From: Haloarcula sp. H-GB4
GTDB lineage: Archaea > Halobacteriota > Halobacteria > Halobacteriales > Haloarculaceae
Direction of reading: 5' to 3'
Length of the DNA: 64,000 nucleotides
NCBI RefSeq assembly: GCF_030848575.1
Contig: NZ_JAVDDX010000002.1
Span: 310,001 to 374,000, forward strand
Position numbers and translations under genes: made by a program. The notes under the pieces are model-generated. The model did not search any database, had not been told where the DNA came from, and saw nothing but the letters and a program-made list of their open reading frames with translations. Shown here one piece after another: positions 63,587 through 64,000 of this stretch (the first letter of the stretch is position 1; each line of letters starts with the position of its first letter).

Positions 63587-63666
63587 ACATCCCAGTTGCA
63601 CGCTGTGGTAAAAAAACAGCCCGTCTCTGCCAGCCCGTATCCCCCCAGATACGGCCTGTTGCGCCG

Positions 63667-64000
63667 TTAGAAGTCAGTCCGCTGCGTGACAGCCTCTGCG
63701 TGATCAGCCCACTTTTCGACGGTAGGCGACCCCCAGTACTTCACTGCGCCACTTCGCTGGTCGTAGTCAATGAGTCCGATCCGATGCAGCACTGGCAAGT
63801 GCTCCTCTTCAAGCTGTGTTCGGATAGTCGAGGGCGACGTGTCTGTTGCATCGACTGCGCTCTTGGCCCCTTGCTCCGATATTGCCGATGCTAGTGCCGC
63901 AACGTCAGCGGCTGTCTGGTCGCCGCTCGCGAAGTAGTGACAGACGGCCCGCCGCCGCCAGTCAGCCAAAACCTCAAACACATCATCTACGTCCGCCGTA
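63667..64000 (-). CDS. DUF7344-like winged-helix regulator, 5' end outside window
   Basis: The frame is open to the right edge; the last codons read ADVDD before VFEVLADWRRRAVCHYFASG, the typical N-terminal helix of DUF7344 proteins, so the true start is beyond 64000. The visible 110 or so residues include a recognition-helix region (SPSTIRTQLEEEHLPVLHRI) and wing (GLIDYDQRSGAVKYWGS). A GTG at 63981 is an unlikely alternative start. Confidence 0.72.
   Translation of the reverse strand, partial: TADVDDVFEVLADWRRRAVCHYFASGDQTAADVAALASAISEQGAKSAVDATDTSPSTIRTQLEEEHLPVLHRIGLIDYDQRSGAVKYWGSPTVEKWADHAEAVTQRTDF

Overview
The window is haloarchaeal chromosome, most likely Haloarcula or a very close relative. 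The evidence is the GC-rich, acidic-protein coding style, ribosomal proteins with the lengths known for Haloarcula marismortui (for example a 304-residue S3, a 241-residue L32e with an N-terminal extension, L24 nearly identical to the H. marismortui protein from memory), TATA boxes 22-29 bp upstream of leaderless start codons, a halorhodopsin gene and an intron-containing elongator tRNA-Met. Species assignment is inference; no search was possible.

Left edge (1-1361): a short accessory patch of tiny zinc-ribbon genes on the minus strand, a divergent AbrB-type regulator, and a gene-free stretch with a 16-bp direct repeat at 19-bp period. It looks like the edge of a virus, plasmid or integrative element abutting the end of the ribosomal operon.

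1362-15488 (minus strand): an uninterrupted 25-gene operon, transcribed right to left: SPOUT RNA methyltransferase, L3, L4, L23, L2, S19, L22, S3, L29, Rnp1, S17, L14, L24, S4e, L5, S14, S8, L6, L32e, L19e, L18, S5, L30, L15, SecY. Neighbouring genes overlap or are separated by at most 6 bases, so translational coupling is expected throughout. A palindrome sits on the operon's TATA box.

15489-39200: tRNA-Gly(GCC); an amphi-Trp/DUF1508 protein; a one-carbon cluster (UPF0045, mch, small winged-helix protein); a GTPBP1-like GTPase; phosphoglycolate phosphatase; a J-domain membrane protein; a class II ribonucleotide reductase; a membrane-anchored sulfite-oxidase-type molybdoenzyme; a REC-PAS-histidine kinase; a TVP38-type membrane protein; the split tRNA-Met gene; a lipoprotein; a HalX response regulator; several small haloarchaeal hypotheticals; and a site-2 protease.

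39229-49685: a chromosome-maintenance block: ScpA-SMC with a small coiled-coil gene upstream, divergent gatB, a small regulator, and DNA topoisomerase I preceded by an 8-codon leader ORF.

49871-64000: a Tat lipoprotein with a CapA domain, a Rieske/zinc-finger pair, GGGP synthase (first committed step of archaeal lipid ether-bond formation), an amino-acid permease-USP fusion with a TrkA-N-like partner and an Lrp regulator, an ABC exporter with a lipoprotein, aspartyl-tRNA synthetase (working with GatB for Asn-tRNA), a small membrane protein, halorhodopsin, an aldo/keto reductase, and a 5'-truncated DUF7344-type regulator at the right edge.

No CRISPR array, transposase or rRNA gene was seen. 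The most interesting unexplained signals are the phased repeats at 1171-1224, the conserved-loop hairpins after several genes, the coiled-coil gene joined to smc-scpA, the leader ORF on topA, and several palindromes placed on core promoters.
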